Source: Rhizopus arrhizus (taxonomy: Eukaryota; Mucoromycota; Mucoromycetes; Mucorales; Rhizopodaceae). Taken from it: a stretch of 64,000 bases of DNA. Below the pieces are notes generated by a model. It worked only from the letters and a program-made list of their open reading frames with translations. It made no database searches and was not told the origin of the DNA. The stretch spans positions 496,001 to 560,000 of the forward strand of contig JAKZZE010000004.1 in assembly GCA_024220505.1 (NCBI GenBank), read 5' to 3'. The first letter of the stretch is position 1. Every line of letters starts with the position of its first letter. A program made the position numbers and the translations under genes. Below, one piece after another: positions 11,861 to 23,824 of the stretch.

Positions 11861-13703
11861 TTAATTGGAGCCATAGAAACGAACTGTACGATCCAAGCTA
11901 GAAGTGACTAGACCTTGAGCAAGAGGTGACCAATGTAGGCCCGTAACATCTGCTGTGTTATCAGAGAAAGTAGCAACAGAAGACCCATCCTTAGCCTTGA
12001 AGATACGAACATCATTACCACCTACAGCAAGGTATTGTCCATAATCATCAAACGCAAGCGATTGAACCTTGTATCCATCATCTAATATAAATGTTTTTGT
12101 GTTACTCAACTTACGAAGATCCCATAATTTAACCAAATTATCTTCTGAAGCTGTAGCGACAATATAGCTATAAAAAAAAAACAGAGTGAATATGATTATT
12201 GCGATGCACTCCTTGTAGTTTTACCCGTTTTCCGAGAATGCGAGTGCGTTAATTTTGCCAGTGTGTTCGCCAAAATTAGCAGCAATCTTTTGGGATTTGA
12301 CATCCCAAATTTGAACAACAGAATCATTTGTACCAGCAGCAAGAAGATTACCATCAGGATGGAATGAGATGCTAGTATAACCAGATTGGTTTTCACTATC
12401 AACAGTTTCCATGATCGATTGCGCCGTTTCAAAGTCATAAAAAACCCATTTACTATCTCCACCAGCACTAACAAAGTAATCCTTAGAGGGATGAACAGAG
12501 ATTCCAGTCACTTCTCCTTTGTGTGCATTAATGTTATGACCGAGTTTATAACCTACATCATTTGATTAAGATCCTTCCTATAACCAAACTTTTCCTTTAT
12601 ACCCTTCTTTTCATCAGGAACCCAAAGACGAACATGCTTATCCGCACTTGCACTAAGGAATACATCGTTTTCTTCTTCTTGACCTCTGAATCTAATTGCT
12701 GTCACCTTCTTTGTATGACCAGCGAGATTGGCAATCACTTTATCTTCACTTTTATTGTACACTTGAACGTGTTTGTCATTTCCACCAGTTAAAATAAGGT
12801 TTCCAGTTGAATTGACATCAAGTGCTGTGATACCAGCCGAACGAGCTGAGTGAAGTGAAGGAATGCTAGATGTTTGAGTGTATTCTTGGACTTTTTCAAC
12901 CGAAGCAAATTCAGTTGGTGGCTTCTTTTTTCCACGACGCATTTCTGATAGTCTTAATTTTCATTTAGCATCATCATCTCAGCACAAATTCATTCCACTT
13001 ACCTTGCACTAGTTGTATTCATCTTTTCAATTACTTCCTCAGGTAAATTAGGCTGATCGACATCCATTGATTCTTGTTCTTGGCTTGGTTGAGCCGTTGG
13101 TGTTGTCGTACCCAAGTGAGCTTGTATATTAGCAAGAGCACTGTAAAAAAAAATAAGCTTCCCGTTGTTTCTATCTGTCTCTTTTTTTTTTTACTCTCTA
13201 GCAGCATCACGTTCTTTCTTCAGACGGGCAATAACTCTTGTTGCAGCGTCATTTTGATACAAGGCGTGAGATAGTTCCTGGCGAACTTGTTGATACTGCT
13301 GCTTCAATGTGAACGATTCAAGCATCACACTATCCCATTCGTTTTGAAGTGATGACAAAAGAGAAGGAACAGAGGATAATTTAGGAGGACGAGGCTTGAC
13401 TGTTTCAGGCGCTAAAAAGAACAATAGAACAAATAAAAAAAAGTGCATCTATTGTTTTTTTTTTTTTTTTTTTACTTACTGGTCTTGATTTCAATTAAAT
13501 CGTCAGCTGTGATTTCTTCGTTAGTAACAGGATCTCTGCCATGTTCGGAAATGTATTTTTCAATCAATCGTCTCTCAAAAATGTTGCCTGATTTCACGGA
13601 AACAACAGGTTGTTCTGGAGCTTCCCCAGAAACTGCATTGTATTAGATCATGATAGCCAAAAAGTGAGGGGGGAAAAAAAGAATACTTACTGGCACAAAA
13701 CAT
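11861..13703 (-). CDS. PRP19: Pre-mRNA-processing factor 19 (U-box E3 ligase, WD40)
   Basis: Core subunit of the NineTeen complex, acting in spliceosome activation in the nucleus and as an E3 ubiquitin ligase (family knowledge). Seven exons on the minus strand: 13703-13691, 13632-13480, 13411-13195, 13140-13003, 12952-12603, 12552-12225 and 12167-11861. They total exactly 502 codons (501 aa), close to the human length of about 504. The 13-nt first exon encodes MFCA and joins to [12 protein letters not shown], the start of the U-box (residues 1-60). A helical/coiled-coil part follows ([14 protein letters not shown], residues 75-130). WD40 repeats run from about residue 215 to the end, with blades such as [40 protein letters not shown] and [14 protein letters not shown]. 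Introns are 44-72 nt. Two joins needed care: exon 5 begins ACTATCAG (giving RLSEMRRG), and intron 5 is taken as 50 nt with donor at 12,602. No lesion is seen. Confidence 0.96.
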
Positions 13704-14116
13704 TCTGATTTATCTATAAATAAAAATGTTTTTGGTATTTCAATAGATTGGAAAGCGTCAAAGAAACTGAGAAAGAATAAGTGACGTAAAAATAAAGCTA
13801 GCCAATTAGAAGCAGAGAATTATATCTTTGAAGTACAGAAGATTACTTGCAAGTCTCGAAAAGATTCTTAAAAGACAGAATTGTATTTTGATTTTGATAC
13901 TTTAGTGCCATGTTCTTTAAGTGCTAATCCTTTTCCAAAGTCAGGCATACACTTTGTCATTTTCATATGGCAGTAATTTACCCAAATGACGCAATATTTG
14001 CCGACCTAAAAAGAACTTTCTCGGAGGTGTAAATATCTACATCATGTTTTTATTGTCTAAAAAACAAAAAAAAAAATAAAACAAGGGGATGAAAGAGAAT
14101 ATATGCATTTATGAGT

Positions 14117-14858
14117 TTAAGCAGAAGTAGACTTCATCAAGTCTGGCTTTGGCGAATTAGAATGAGGAAGTTCAAGAACAGCTCTTAACTGAGGATCGGG
14201 TAATTCCTTTCTCGTCTTTTCATCATCACCTACATAAATTGAGATACCAGCAGAGGCCATCAAGACAGCAATGGTTACTGCTTGAGCATACATACGAGCC
14301 TGAACAATCTTTTGCTGTGTGGTAAGGTATCTGTTTGAAAAACTATATCCCAAGGCACCAGCCATGGATGCTGCCCAAGACAAACCTGTACAAAAATATA
14401 AGCAATCGCACTTGTATACGCGTTTTATGTCACTTACCAATAAATGACCAACGGTTCTTGTTTAAGTATTGTAATGATCGATCAACAGTAGACAAGTTGG
14501 TATCATCCGTATGCTTTGAATTTAATAGTGAATGAATCATGTCTTCATCTGTATAACCCATTTCTCTGTTTTCATATTCAGTAACAGCAGAATCAGAAGC
14601 AAACAAGAAACCTGCCGTTGTAGCTATTTTATACCGTTAGCATCATTACACCAATATTTAAGTATTGTATTTACTGGAAGCTGCCATGATGGATTGAATA
14701 GGTCGACTTAATGCCCTGAATTCAGGGGATCTACGTAAAGTAAAAGCAGTAGCAGCTACACCTAAACCAAGACCAATAACAGCACCCTTTAAACCACTTG
14801 AGAAATAAAGGTTTTGTCTCACTTTTTCTTGTTCGGGTGTTAAAGCAATACTAGGCAT
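14117..14858 (-). CDS. HIG1-domain respiratory supercomplex factor, Rcf2-like
   Basis: Probable inner-mitochondrial-membrane protein that associates with respiratory complexes III and IV (known for Rcf1/Rcf2). Three exons, 14858-14675, 14623-14438 and 14385-14117, give 212 aa. Yeast Rcf2 has about 224. The N-terminal part has a glycine-rich membrane segment, GAVIGLGLGVAATAF (about residues 25-40). The C-terminal HIG1 domain has two membrane segments, AASMAGALGYSF and AVTIAVLMASAGISIYV, around the loop QQKIVQARMYAQ. This loop fits the HIG1 signature Q-x3-x-x-R-x3-Q. Upstream, GT-AG boundaries at about 14,861-14,925 and 14,964-15,050 suggest spliced 5' leader exons. No in-frame upstream ATG was found, so MPSIAL is taken as the start. 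Confidence 0.8.
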
Positions 14859-15219
14859 ATTTGACTGAAATATATTAAAAAAGAAAAAAAAAAAAAAAAA
14901 AAAAGAAAAGAAATTTTTTTTCTTACAAACGCTTTTATATCAGGATGAAATCGGATATCGGCTAAAAAATAAAGCACACAAAAAAAGTTAAAAAATGGCC
15001 TGTTTCTTGCTTTCCGAAAAATAAATGTTGTTTTCCATATCCTCTTTACCATTTTCTTTTGGTTTCTTTTTTTTTTCTCTCTAAACATAATTAAACAAAT
15101 GCTATTTTGTTTATATAAAAGAAATAGAAACTTGAGTGTTTATTATTAATATCAATTCAACATCCTCAGAAAGAAGTATAAACTGACATTGAAAATAATA
15201 ATTTGAGTCATAATTTTCT

Positions 15220-15508
15220 TCATTTCCTAACGTATTCCTTCTTGTACGAATAGTAGTATTCAGTCATTGGCTCTCTTTGATACCAAAAGTCTAAATTCTT
15301 ATTCCAAGCAACATCAGAATAATCGTAAGGTCTATATTTTATATAAGCCATTTGTATATTATTATTTTAAAATGAGCTACCTAGGTCTAGAAAACGTAGG
15401 TTGGTCTACGATGATAGTTTGTATATCTGGATCAATACGTGGATTCCAAAACGTAGGTCGAATGACAACTTCCTTTTTACTTTCAATTATTTTTTCTTTA
15501 GATGACAT
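15220..15508 (-). CDS. Unrecognised 79-residue protein, two exons
   Basis: Exons 15508-15381 and 15331-15220 (intron 49 nt, GT-AG) give exactly 80 codons including TGA. The product starts MSSKEKIIES. It is rich in aromatic residues and proline: RPTFWNPRIDPDIQ, then PYDYSDVAWNKNLDFWYQ. It ends in a basic tail, YKKEYVRK. There is no signal peptide or membrane segment. The splice closes perfectly and both exons are coding-like, so it is probably real. The size and the neighbouring mitochondrial-type genes are compatible with a small organellar accessory subunit, but I do not recognise a family. Confidence 0.6.
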
Positions 15509-15597
15509 AGATAAAATAAAGAATGGGAAATGAGTCTAGTAGTATTTTTATTATGTTTTCAAATGGACAAAAAGGGTATCTTGTTTATTGTTTACTA

Positions 15598-16197
15598 TTA
15601 TTGTCTTGAAGGAACCAAGAATCCAACCATACATTGATCCAATAAATAATCCGTATTTACCCAAGAGTGTGTCAGCACTAAGTAATTGTTATGATACACT
15701 GTTTCTTTTATGGAAATAAGTCAACTTACTAAATAGTCTCGTGCCATCTTTTCCAGCACATCGCATCAAGTCTTTGACACCTCCAGGATGGAATTTTAAG
15801 TAAGGTGTAATATTATACACCTTACCTTGAATAGCTGTCCATGCATCCTCTTGTGTCCTGTGCTCTTTAAGATCTTCTAATGTATATCTTCCCAATTGTG
15901 GTACTCCCTTTTGAGAGGCATTATTATCACAGCATATCATTCATACTATTTACCCTCAAGTCTTTTCCGGAAGACTTCAATTTTGCCCAATCCAATGCAG
16001 AATGACCTGGTTCTAAAATGACTTTTTCTCGAAGACGAGGTTGTTTGGTGGTAGCTGCAACAAGCCGTTGTGGTCCATTTCTAGCAGGAAATTCAGGTAC
16101 TCGAAGTCCTTGATCTAATCAAAAGCTCATGAGATTCCTTTCTTCTTCTTTTTTTTTTACATTATTTTTGTTCCTAATTACTTGATGAATTATTCAT
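15598..16197 (-). CDS. Cytochrome b5-domain protein
   Basis: Small haem-binding electron-transfer protein of the type formed by the cytochrome b5 domain of Ncb5or/Irc21-like proteins. Four exons: 16197-16182, 16114-15954, 15907-15730 and 15677-15598, giving 145 codons (144 aa). The first exon is only 16 nt (MNNSS). The domain spans about residues 60-144: YTLEDLKEH, DAWTAIQGKVYNITPYLKFHPGG. The second haem ligand, in THSWVNTDYLL, is supplied by the last exon. The axial histidines are therefore His of FHPGG and His of LTHSW. The N-terminal 60 residues match the pre-domain part of fungal homologues (HSALDWAKLK). There is no reductase domain and no membrane anchor, so it is probably soluble. Confidence 0.87.
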
Positions 16198-16310
16198 TGT
16201 AAGTATTGATTTTATTTTAGAAAAAGAAAAAAAAAATAAATAAATGAAGCTGTGCTATGATTAATAAGTAAAATGATTAGATGTTATTGGCTGTATAAAT
16301 TTTATTAATA

Positions 16311-17536
16311 TTATGAATAATGATTCCAATTGATAGTAGGTTTATCTGTTAATCCTAGAAATAATTCCACATGAGTCGACGTCGGCCTTCTAATGACGTT
16401 TCTTATTGCTTGATCTAAAGGATAAAATTTGTGTTGATCTGAGATGACTATACGTTTACCAGGTGGTGGTGATCCAGTCATGTCAATTTCAGTCAAGAGG
16501 TCTCTAAAAGTAAAAGTATCTGTGATAGCCAGATTACGAAAATAATAATCAGAATCAGAATGATTGCTATTCATCGGCTTAAGTGATACTGTTTCAACCA
16601 TAATATTATAATTCACGCATTCTGTATTCCTTGTATGAAGTGGCGGTAACTGAGATGGAAATGATTGCTGTTGCATCACATCCGATGGTATTGTGTTATT
16701 GTTCTCTGGTATAAACATTCTTGAATTGAATACAGGAGTAGACATGCTTGGATGAGGTCTACTTGTACTTCTGATATCTGTTGATTTACTGGTCGATTTT
16801 CGCATAACTGATTTACTTGATCTTTTACGTTTAGCTGAGTGAGAATGTGACATCCTTGTAAAATCTGGTTGCACATCTTGTACATGAAACTGATTGTACT
16901 GATTGGATATCTCTCTTACTTTAGCTGCTAATCCACCACTGTAATGCACTGGTGAATCCTCCTCTTCTGGGGAAGGTGGTGTGACCATCATACGTTCATG
17001 TCGCTTTTTAGCTCTGTAAAGTGTACTCGAATGTGCCTTGCAAAGTGACACTTCCGATAGATCCCTTAAGCCGATCACTGTATCACTGTTTTGATCCTTA
17101 TACATTGCATTTGCGTTTTCGTTAATCCAATGGATTGAAAATTCATAATCTGGATCGTCTCTGTGAAGTTTTTTCGCTCGACTGTCAAGTCCTCCTTCTG
17201 GTAAATTCTTTCCTCTTCTTGGCTGTACTTCAGGGCAATGACAATCAACCCCATAAAACTATATCCGAAAAGCATTAGTTCTATTATATAAATTAGTATT
17301 CTTATTATTGCCTTTGAGCAGGTAAAACATTTACTGCATATAATACAAGCATTCTATAATTATATTATTAAAATCATATTTAAGAAATATAATTTCCATT
17401 TATTGATTACTTTTCGAATAGGTATATATCTTGCACGATAACTGGACGCTTCTGTATGTTGTGGCTGTTGAGATGTCGTTTGGAGTGGCATTTCAGTAAT
17501 GACCTGAGCAAACTGAAATAAATTGTTCTCAGACAT
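16311..17536 (-). CDS. Unrecognised 357-residue protein with basic, Ser-rich centre
   Basis: Exons 17536-17411 and 17258-16311 (intron 152 nt, longer than those of the neighbours) give 358 codons including TAA. The N-terminal third contains CHCPEVQPRRGKN and EFSIHWINENAN. The middle is low-complexity and basic: SAKRKRSSKS is a candidate nuclear localisation signal, and VTPPSPEEEDSP carries Pro-directed phosphorylation-type sites. The last about 100 residues look folded (FTFRDLLTEIDMTGSPPPGKR, then HVELFLGLTDKPTINW). No catalytic motif is visible. It may be a regulatory nuclear protein, which is inference from composition. The long intron might hide a further small exon. Confidence 0.6.
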
Positions 17537-17681
17537 ATTCTTTTATTAGCAAAAAGAGAAACTATTATGAAAAAATAAAATAAAATAAAAATAAACACAA
17601 ACAGGGACGAAATATAAAAAAGAGTCGTGCTTTAAAAAATGCTGCACTGAATTACTTTTTTTAATTTTGTAAACAAAACAA

Positions 17682-18651
17682 TCAATGAATGGTCCAGATT
17701 AAATGAACTGTTGTAACTGTATCCAAAGTACAATCCTTGACTACCACAGTCATCTTTATTTGCTTATTTTTATCAGCCATCTCAGAAATCGTAAATTCAG
17801 TGGATGCTGTCATTAGTCCTTTTGCTTCCCTTCTTAAGTTATAAGGAAGGATTATGTGGGTTATTTTTATGGTTTCATTCATGTTTACCTCCAGTTCCAA
17901 AGAAGAAAATATAATTTTATCTTTATCAGATGATAAATTACTTAATAAGCTCAACTCGCCTACTGTTCCAGCAAATGTAGCAATTGCAGCAGCATGAATA
18001 CTGCGTTTATTAAAATTGTATATGTTTCTCTGTATACCTTTTGAGACTGTTTCGGTTATGATGACGATCCTATATTAAAAAAAATCCAATACATGCTCTT
18101 TTTAAACACACAAACGCTCTATCTCTATATTGCACGCATAAATTCAGTACGAAATCCTCAAGAAAATGTTATGATTCTCATATCTAAACACACTAAATAC
18201 ATAAATAACGTACGCTCATGCAATTGCTTTACCAATAGAAGCTGAATAAGGATTTAAATTTTGCATTAAAAATGCAAATATTCTTAGTCGAAATAATTTT
18301 ATGAGAAGTTTATTTAGTCTTTCCCAAACAACGAGTGGACGTTTCGTTTTACGCAAAGTCCAAACAAGGTAAATAATAGATAAAAAAGTACCCATGATCA
18401 CTCCAACTATGAATCTTGCAAAAGCGGACCATTCCAACTCAAGTGTAACTTTGATTAACCGAATGCTTGCTTGAACATGCGCCTTAAATGTTTCGCTCAA
18501 ATTGGAAGACGTTAATACTGTTGATGCTAAATTTGGTATTGGTATATGAAAAGAAAGAAAATAGTACAGGATAGTATAACCTGTATATTTTTTGGATTTT
18601 TTTAATTGGTAGATGAATTGGATTTTCTAAAAATGTGTTGTTTATTTGCAT
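17682..18651 (-). CDS. DUF4442 / hot-dog thioesterase-like membrane protein, splice structure unresolved
   Basis: The last exon (about 18070-17682) reads NKRSIHAAAIATFAGTVGELSLL and ends DTVTTVHLIWTIH. This is the pattern of DUF4442 hot-dog proteins (SxHAAALxN helix, C-terminal strand). The preceding exon holds a membrane segment, FARFIVGVIMGTFLSIIYLVW, and LRIFAFLMQNLNPYSASIG, the usual opening of the hot-dog domain. Two points are open. First, the 5' end: an ATG at 18651 (MQINNTFLENP) can be joined by a weak-acceptor intron to SETFKAHV. Second, the middle: a donor at about 18,214 (GC|GTACGT) fits the phase of the last exon, but an in-frame TGA at 18,216-18,218 then precedes it. The gene may be damaged or use an exon I did not find. 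No product activity is claimed. Confidence 0.55.
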
Positions 18652-18672
18652 TAGACTTCTACAAAAGTACTT

Positions 18673-18828
18673 ATGGAAGCATTTCTACTGTTTTGCCCCA
18701 GAGATAATGATTCACTCCATCGAATAACCCAAAAGATGATGACAGCTATACTTGAGCATGCAATAATAGCAATATTCCTAACAATTTTATTTATTATCGT
18801 GTTTTACTTTATATTTATTTACCAGTAA
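18673..18828 (+). CDS. Possible 51-residue tail-anchored-like small protein
   Basis: Plus-strand frame starting MEAFLLFCPRDNDSLHR and ending in a 23-residue hydrophobic segment (IIAIFLTILFIIVFYFIFIY) just before TAA. It overlaps the 3' end of the DUF4436 gene by 10 bases on the opposite strand and covers the DUF4442 promoter. A single C-terminal membrane helix is typical of small tail-anchored proteins. AT-rich DNA also makes such helices by chance, so this is tentative. Confidence 0.25.
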   Translation: MEAFLLFCPRDNDSLHRITQKMMTAILEHAIIAIFLTILFIIVFYFIFIYQ

Positions 18829-19907
18829 AATCCGAGTATGTCAGACACAGTACCTACATCTGGTATACCTGGTTGTGCTGATCTGATATAAAATATAAGT
18901 TTGATGAAGCATACAAAATTCGAAAATACATTACCTAATCGCTGGCAAGGCAAATAAAGTGGTAATACCAATCATACATCCATGAGCATCCGCTTTTCGC
19001 TTTTGAAAAACAACTTGATATGCAAATAAGCCCATGAGCAGAGACAATAACCACATTAAGATGCAAATAAATATAGAAAATACCAAAGTAGTAGTCGAAC
19101 GACCGGTAGATATCTTAAGGCTAATCTTATCACTCACAAAGGGTTCATTTTCATCATTGTTTTCAAGAAAGGATTGGTGCTTTATCATCGGCATAAAGTG
19201 AAAAGATGTGATCCGAGCATCCAAATGGCATGTGATAGGGATAGATTTGCTTGTGTCATTCATATAAAACGCAGATACTTCTAGATTACCAACGTAAATG
19301 TCGAATGGATAATCAATTTGGTTACCATCTTCATAATTAAATGTGACCTGGATTGAGTTGATCATTTCACTAGACTCGAAATGATAAATTTGAAAAGATG
19401 AGAACTTTAATGTTAGCTGTTGGCTATTGAATGTATTAGTTTCTTTGTGTATGCATCCTGTTAGTAGTAAGGCTTACTTCAGTTGACCATATTCATTAGC
19501 AAGTGTACCATTTGGTTGAATTGCAAAATTGACTGTATATTTTTTGTCAGAGAAGTTTACATTTAACACTGTGGCTGCTATGTAAAGTGATTCTCCTCTT
19601 ATGTTTGGTTCCTTGTAACTTATCAGTGTCGATGAACTACATATCTCTTTTTCTAGTTATAGAACATACTGTCGCTATCTTTATCTTACCCTCCTTCTTC
19701 AATGTAAGTTTTCCAAGTTGGAACTACATACGGCATTCATCAGTAAAAAAAAGGAATAAAAAATCCCCATCAACCATGATTACCTATCATAGTCAAAAGT
19801 GCAGTCAAGATAAGGACGCAAATGAACAAACGGCGAAACAAATAATTTTGTATTATTCTCTGCACTAAAGGATTTTCTAAATATCGTTGTTTTATTTTAT
19901 CTATCAT
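18819..19907 (-). CDS. DUF4436 family membrane protein
   Basis: Five exons: 19907-19784, 19723-19690, 19636-19478, 19423-18935 and 18882-18819, giving exactly 290 codons (289 aa). An N-terminal membrane segment (RRLFICVLILTALLTMIG, about residues 25-42) is followed by an extracytoplasmic beta-rich part: GESLYIAATVLNVNF, LKFSSFQIYHF and NYEDGNQIDYPFDIYVG. Two or three C-terminal membrane segments follow, TTTLVFSIFICILMWLLSL, LMGLFAYQVV and GCMIGITTLFALPAIR. The tail DILGFYW matches the usual DUF4436 ending. The family function is unknown. A 34-nt exon 2 and 54-60 nt introns are typical of this cluster. All splice phases close. Confidence 0.8.
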
Positions 19908-22900
19908 TATAGTAAAATAAAATAAAAAGGAGAAGCAGAAAACACCTTTTAACTTATAAGGAGGAGAGGAGGCTTTCTCCCTTTGATTTATGGTATAATC
20001 AAAGCTATTGGGATTTGGCAGAAAAAAAAAACAAAAAAAAGAAGCTTTAATCTTTTGTCAAACAAAACGCATTTGCTCTTCCTATGCAATAATAATTTCA
20101 TGATGTTCATTTATTAGAACCTTTTGAAAATAAACAAATCTAACATTTTTCCTTTGGCAGTGTAACCTAGGATGAAACCATTCAAGCGATTTCCTAACAG
20201 AACTTAAAACATGGCTTTGAAAATATGGTTGTTGAAGCATCAACCTTACTTGATTAGATTATAAAATGGTACGCTTTTCATTTTTTAAAGAAGTACTCCT
20301 GAAATTAGTGAACAAACAGAGGGGAAAAGTTGTCACCATATTTAATAAGAGACTTGTAAACATGCATCTATTTCGCAGTATCTCCTTTATCACTTTTATT
20401 TCATTTGATAAGCTCCTAATGATTAATCTGATGACATTGCTGTGAAGGAAGAAGTCATTGCATATAACTTTGTGTATCCTTAAAAGGTCAAGCTGTTTAC
20501 TCAGCCAAAAGCCTTTAGTGCAAGTAAACAAAGCATATTTTGTGCAGTAAATATCTATATATATTGAAATAGTAACATAATTTAAGTAAAATATAACTGT
20601 GTTATTTAATATTAAGTATAGCGTGAAAACACAACGCGTTAAGCATCTTACTTAGAACAAAAATTTTAAACAATATTTTAAATGATAAACAAAAAAAGAA
20701 GAAAAAAGATTTGCTACAAACTAGCATACTCTTTTACTTTTACTAATAACTGATTTTTAGTTTAGTGCAATAGCGAAGGATGCTTTTGTAAAGATAAAAG
20801 TATATTTGAATATTATTTTTTCAACCCTAAAAGAATACTAAAACTCGGTAGGAAGTTGTTATTAGGCTGAGGGAAATTGATGGCTAATGACAAAGGTTTG
20901 ATTAGATAAATATCAGTGATTAAACTAGTATCTCAAATATAAGTGGTATGTTACTTATTTGTATGTAATCTTTCTTAAGCATAGTGAATGCTACAGCCTC
21001 TTATCCGTATGTTAATCTCAAGCAAAATCTTATCAGTGATAAAAGCACAATGTTGAATCGGAACGATTTTGAGTCTTATTATTAGTTTTCAAGTTGAGAT
21101 ATATGTATTGAAGACAAGTGTACTGAAGTAGTAATAATCAGAAAAATAGAATCTCTGTATATTAAAGGTCGTGTCCAATCTTTTTTTAGATTTGTTTACT
21201 AGAGGATAAGTGCCTGAACACCAAGCTGTTCTTCATTAATTACTTAGGTTAGGATATCAGTTTCTGCCTGTTTCTACCTCTTTTTCTCCCTTGACTGGAC
21301 TATACAGCTAATCATGTTTAATCATAAGTCTTTTTGATCCTATAAATTCTGAAATGTTACAAGCTGACATTTTTTATATTTTCCGTTTACAACAACTTAG
21401 AAGGTTTACTATAATTCTTTAAACTGGAGCTCACAACGTATAATATTCTTTTATTTGTCGTGTGAACTGTCTTTATTGCTTACTATTTATGATAGCAAGT
21501 TGTTATGTACTTGATTGAAGCTATAAACTACTATCTATACTGTCCTAATATCGTTGCTCTTTGGTTGCCAGTCATTTTAAACCATATGTTCCAATTTTAA
21601 TAGAATAGCAAATTTGCTTAAAAAATCTCCTTGAAGATAAACTTACTCATACTGATAAATATATTAGCAGGCCTTTTAAAGTCAAAAATAAATAAATTGA
21701 ACCAATATGCTTGAAAACTTTCACGTATGTGCATGTTGTAGTCTATTACTGTGTTCTTTCTTTTTTTCTGGGCAATCAGCATAATAACCTATAGTTATAG
21801 TTGATTACTGTCGCTATTTTCTCTTCATTTATTATTATATTAGTTCATCTATACTTTTTCATTGTCATGTAAAGCTAGTTATGATTGCAGTTGCTCAAAT
21901 TAAATAAGGCGAATGCGTTCTTGAACTCATCAATCCCTAAACGTTTAGATTTTCACTTCAGTAATAAAATACTCTATTCCTAATATCCTCTGTGTATTAT
22001 TGAGCCGGTTGAAAGATATTCAATCAATCTAGTATATAGTAAAAACTGAAACTCCATCATCAAACTCTACAAAGGAAACAATCGCCTTAGTAAAATACTA
22101 GCATATAAAAGCAAAATAATATTTTGAAACTTTTGTAATAGTGCTTTTTCAAAACCTCCAAATGCATAAAGAATGCTTTTTTAAAATATTATATGTTTCA
22201 TTCTGAGAAAAGGAAGTATGCGCTTAAGGTCTTTTTTTCTTTGCTTATGAAACTGATAAATAAATTTCACGCATGTAGGCCATCTAAGGAAATATGACAA
22301 TTTGAATAGATGCCAGTTAAAGTCTAAAAGGCTACATAAATGCAGAAAAAATCTTGGCTTAGGATATTAAGCTTAGAGTAGATAGTTTTCTTTTTGAGAG
22401 ATTAAAAAATCAACTGAATAACTAAGCTTTGTCAATAACGAAATGCTTCTTAAATTAGAAATAAAAAAGCGAAGAAATTGAACAAAGTTGGACATAAAAG
22501 ATGTGTACATAGGAACTTGTTAAAAGTACAAAACATCCAAGCACAATGATTTTATAGTCGTGTACATAAACATAAAGAAAAAAAAAGTTATACGATACCA
22601 TATTTAAATTAATTAAGAAACACACAGTGAAACAATCTATAAATCAATTTATTTTATAAGATATCCGATCATCCCTATTACTTCCAATATGTATAATCAT
22701 AATAATATAGGACCAGAAAGCACCGCGCTTGTTTAGTATTGTACAGTATCAGATAAATGTAGTATTTTGAGAATTCTGTCATACCTATCACTGCTATATA
22801 GTCGCAACTTAGATTGCTTCTGACTTAGAAAGCACTATATCAATCTAAATGATTTTTCACTGTAAAATTTTCTCGGCTATTTTAAATATGAATAAAGTAT

Positions 22901-23824
22901 ATGTTGATCTTTCCAATAGACACACATTTATATCACTAAAAATTTATATCAAATTCAAATTATCACAAATTGACGACATGTATGCTCAATCTTTGTTGTG
23001 TACAGTAACGGACAAACGATATTATAAAAGAATTAGCTCACACTATAAAAAATAATAAGGTATAAATAAATTCTTTATTAGTTCGATGCAAATCATACTA
23101 TGTTAATATGAAACCTATATTAGTAGCGATCGTAGTGATAACCTGATTACTATAAAAAATTATAACAATAGGGTACATTTGCAAGTTCTCAATGTTTATT
23201 TTTTTCGAGCTCCTAGGGAGATTGGCTGATAACTTAATTATTTGTATTCTATTGTCATGTTAATAACGATGGATTATCCCAAATGCTAGTCTCGATACGA
23301 GTTTTCATAAAGCTTGTTAATAGCGACATTAACATGAATATTCATTACTTTTACAGCAATTGCGATGTTGGCAATTTGTTACAGACTTAAAACACATATG
23401 CCAACATCTTTTTTATTTCACACTATTTTTATTTTGTACCTAGGATAAAGCTTCATTGTTACAAATAGACATAGAAGTAAGCAATTTTGAGGAAAAAAAT
23501 AGAGTCTAAATAAGTTTTCTCTTATCATTTCCAATACATCTTACCTTAAATCTAAAGAATAACTTGTATATTGCGTAGTCAATAGCTAAACGTGGCTAAA
23601 TTAAATGCCAATTGAAGCATATAGTAAACAAAGATAAAGGTTCACTACCATCCACTGTATTTTAATCAACCCTAACTAAAAGTTTTACTAGAACATTATA
23701 AATAAGATCGATTTAAACCCTTTTATGAAATAATCTTTTCCATTCACTTTTATTAGATATAACTATAATGTTTTAAAAATATGCTGAATTAACCAGAAGG
23801 ACTAAAGAAATAGACCAATCATAT
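19908..23824. other. 3.9-kb AT-rich stretch without supported genes
   Basis: No frame longer than about 90 codons, no domain and no splice pattern that holds. The minus-strand frame at 20,259-20,531 and the plus-strand frame at 22,849-23,055 are compositionally random. It separates the gene cluster from the transposon nest and may be old, decayed repeat DNA. Confidence 0.5.

Noticed and set aside
12553..12602. A 32-nt intron in PRP19 using the donor at 12,584
   Set aside because: A 50-nt intron with donor at 12,602 keeps the same acceptor and frame and matches the usual intron size; the shorter version would be abnormally small.
20259..20531. 90-codon minus-strand frame
   Set aside because: No recognisable motif, no conserved neighbour and no coding-like composition.
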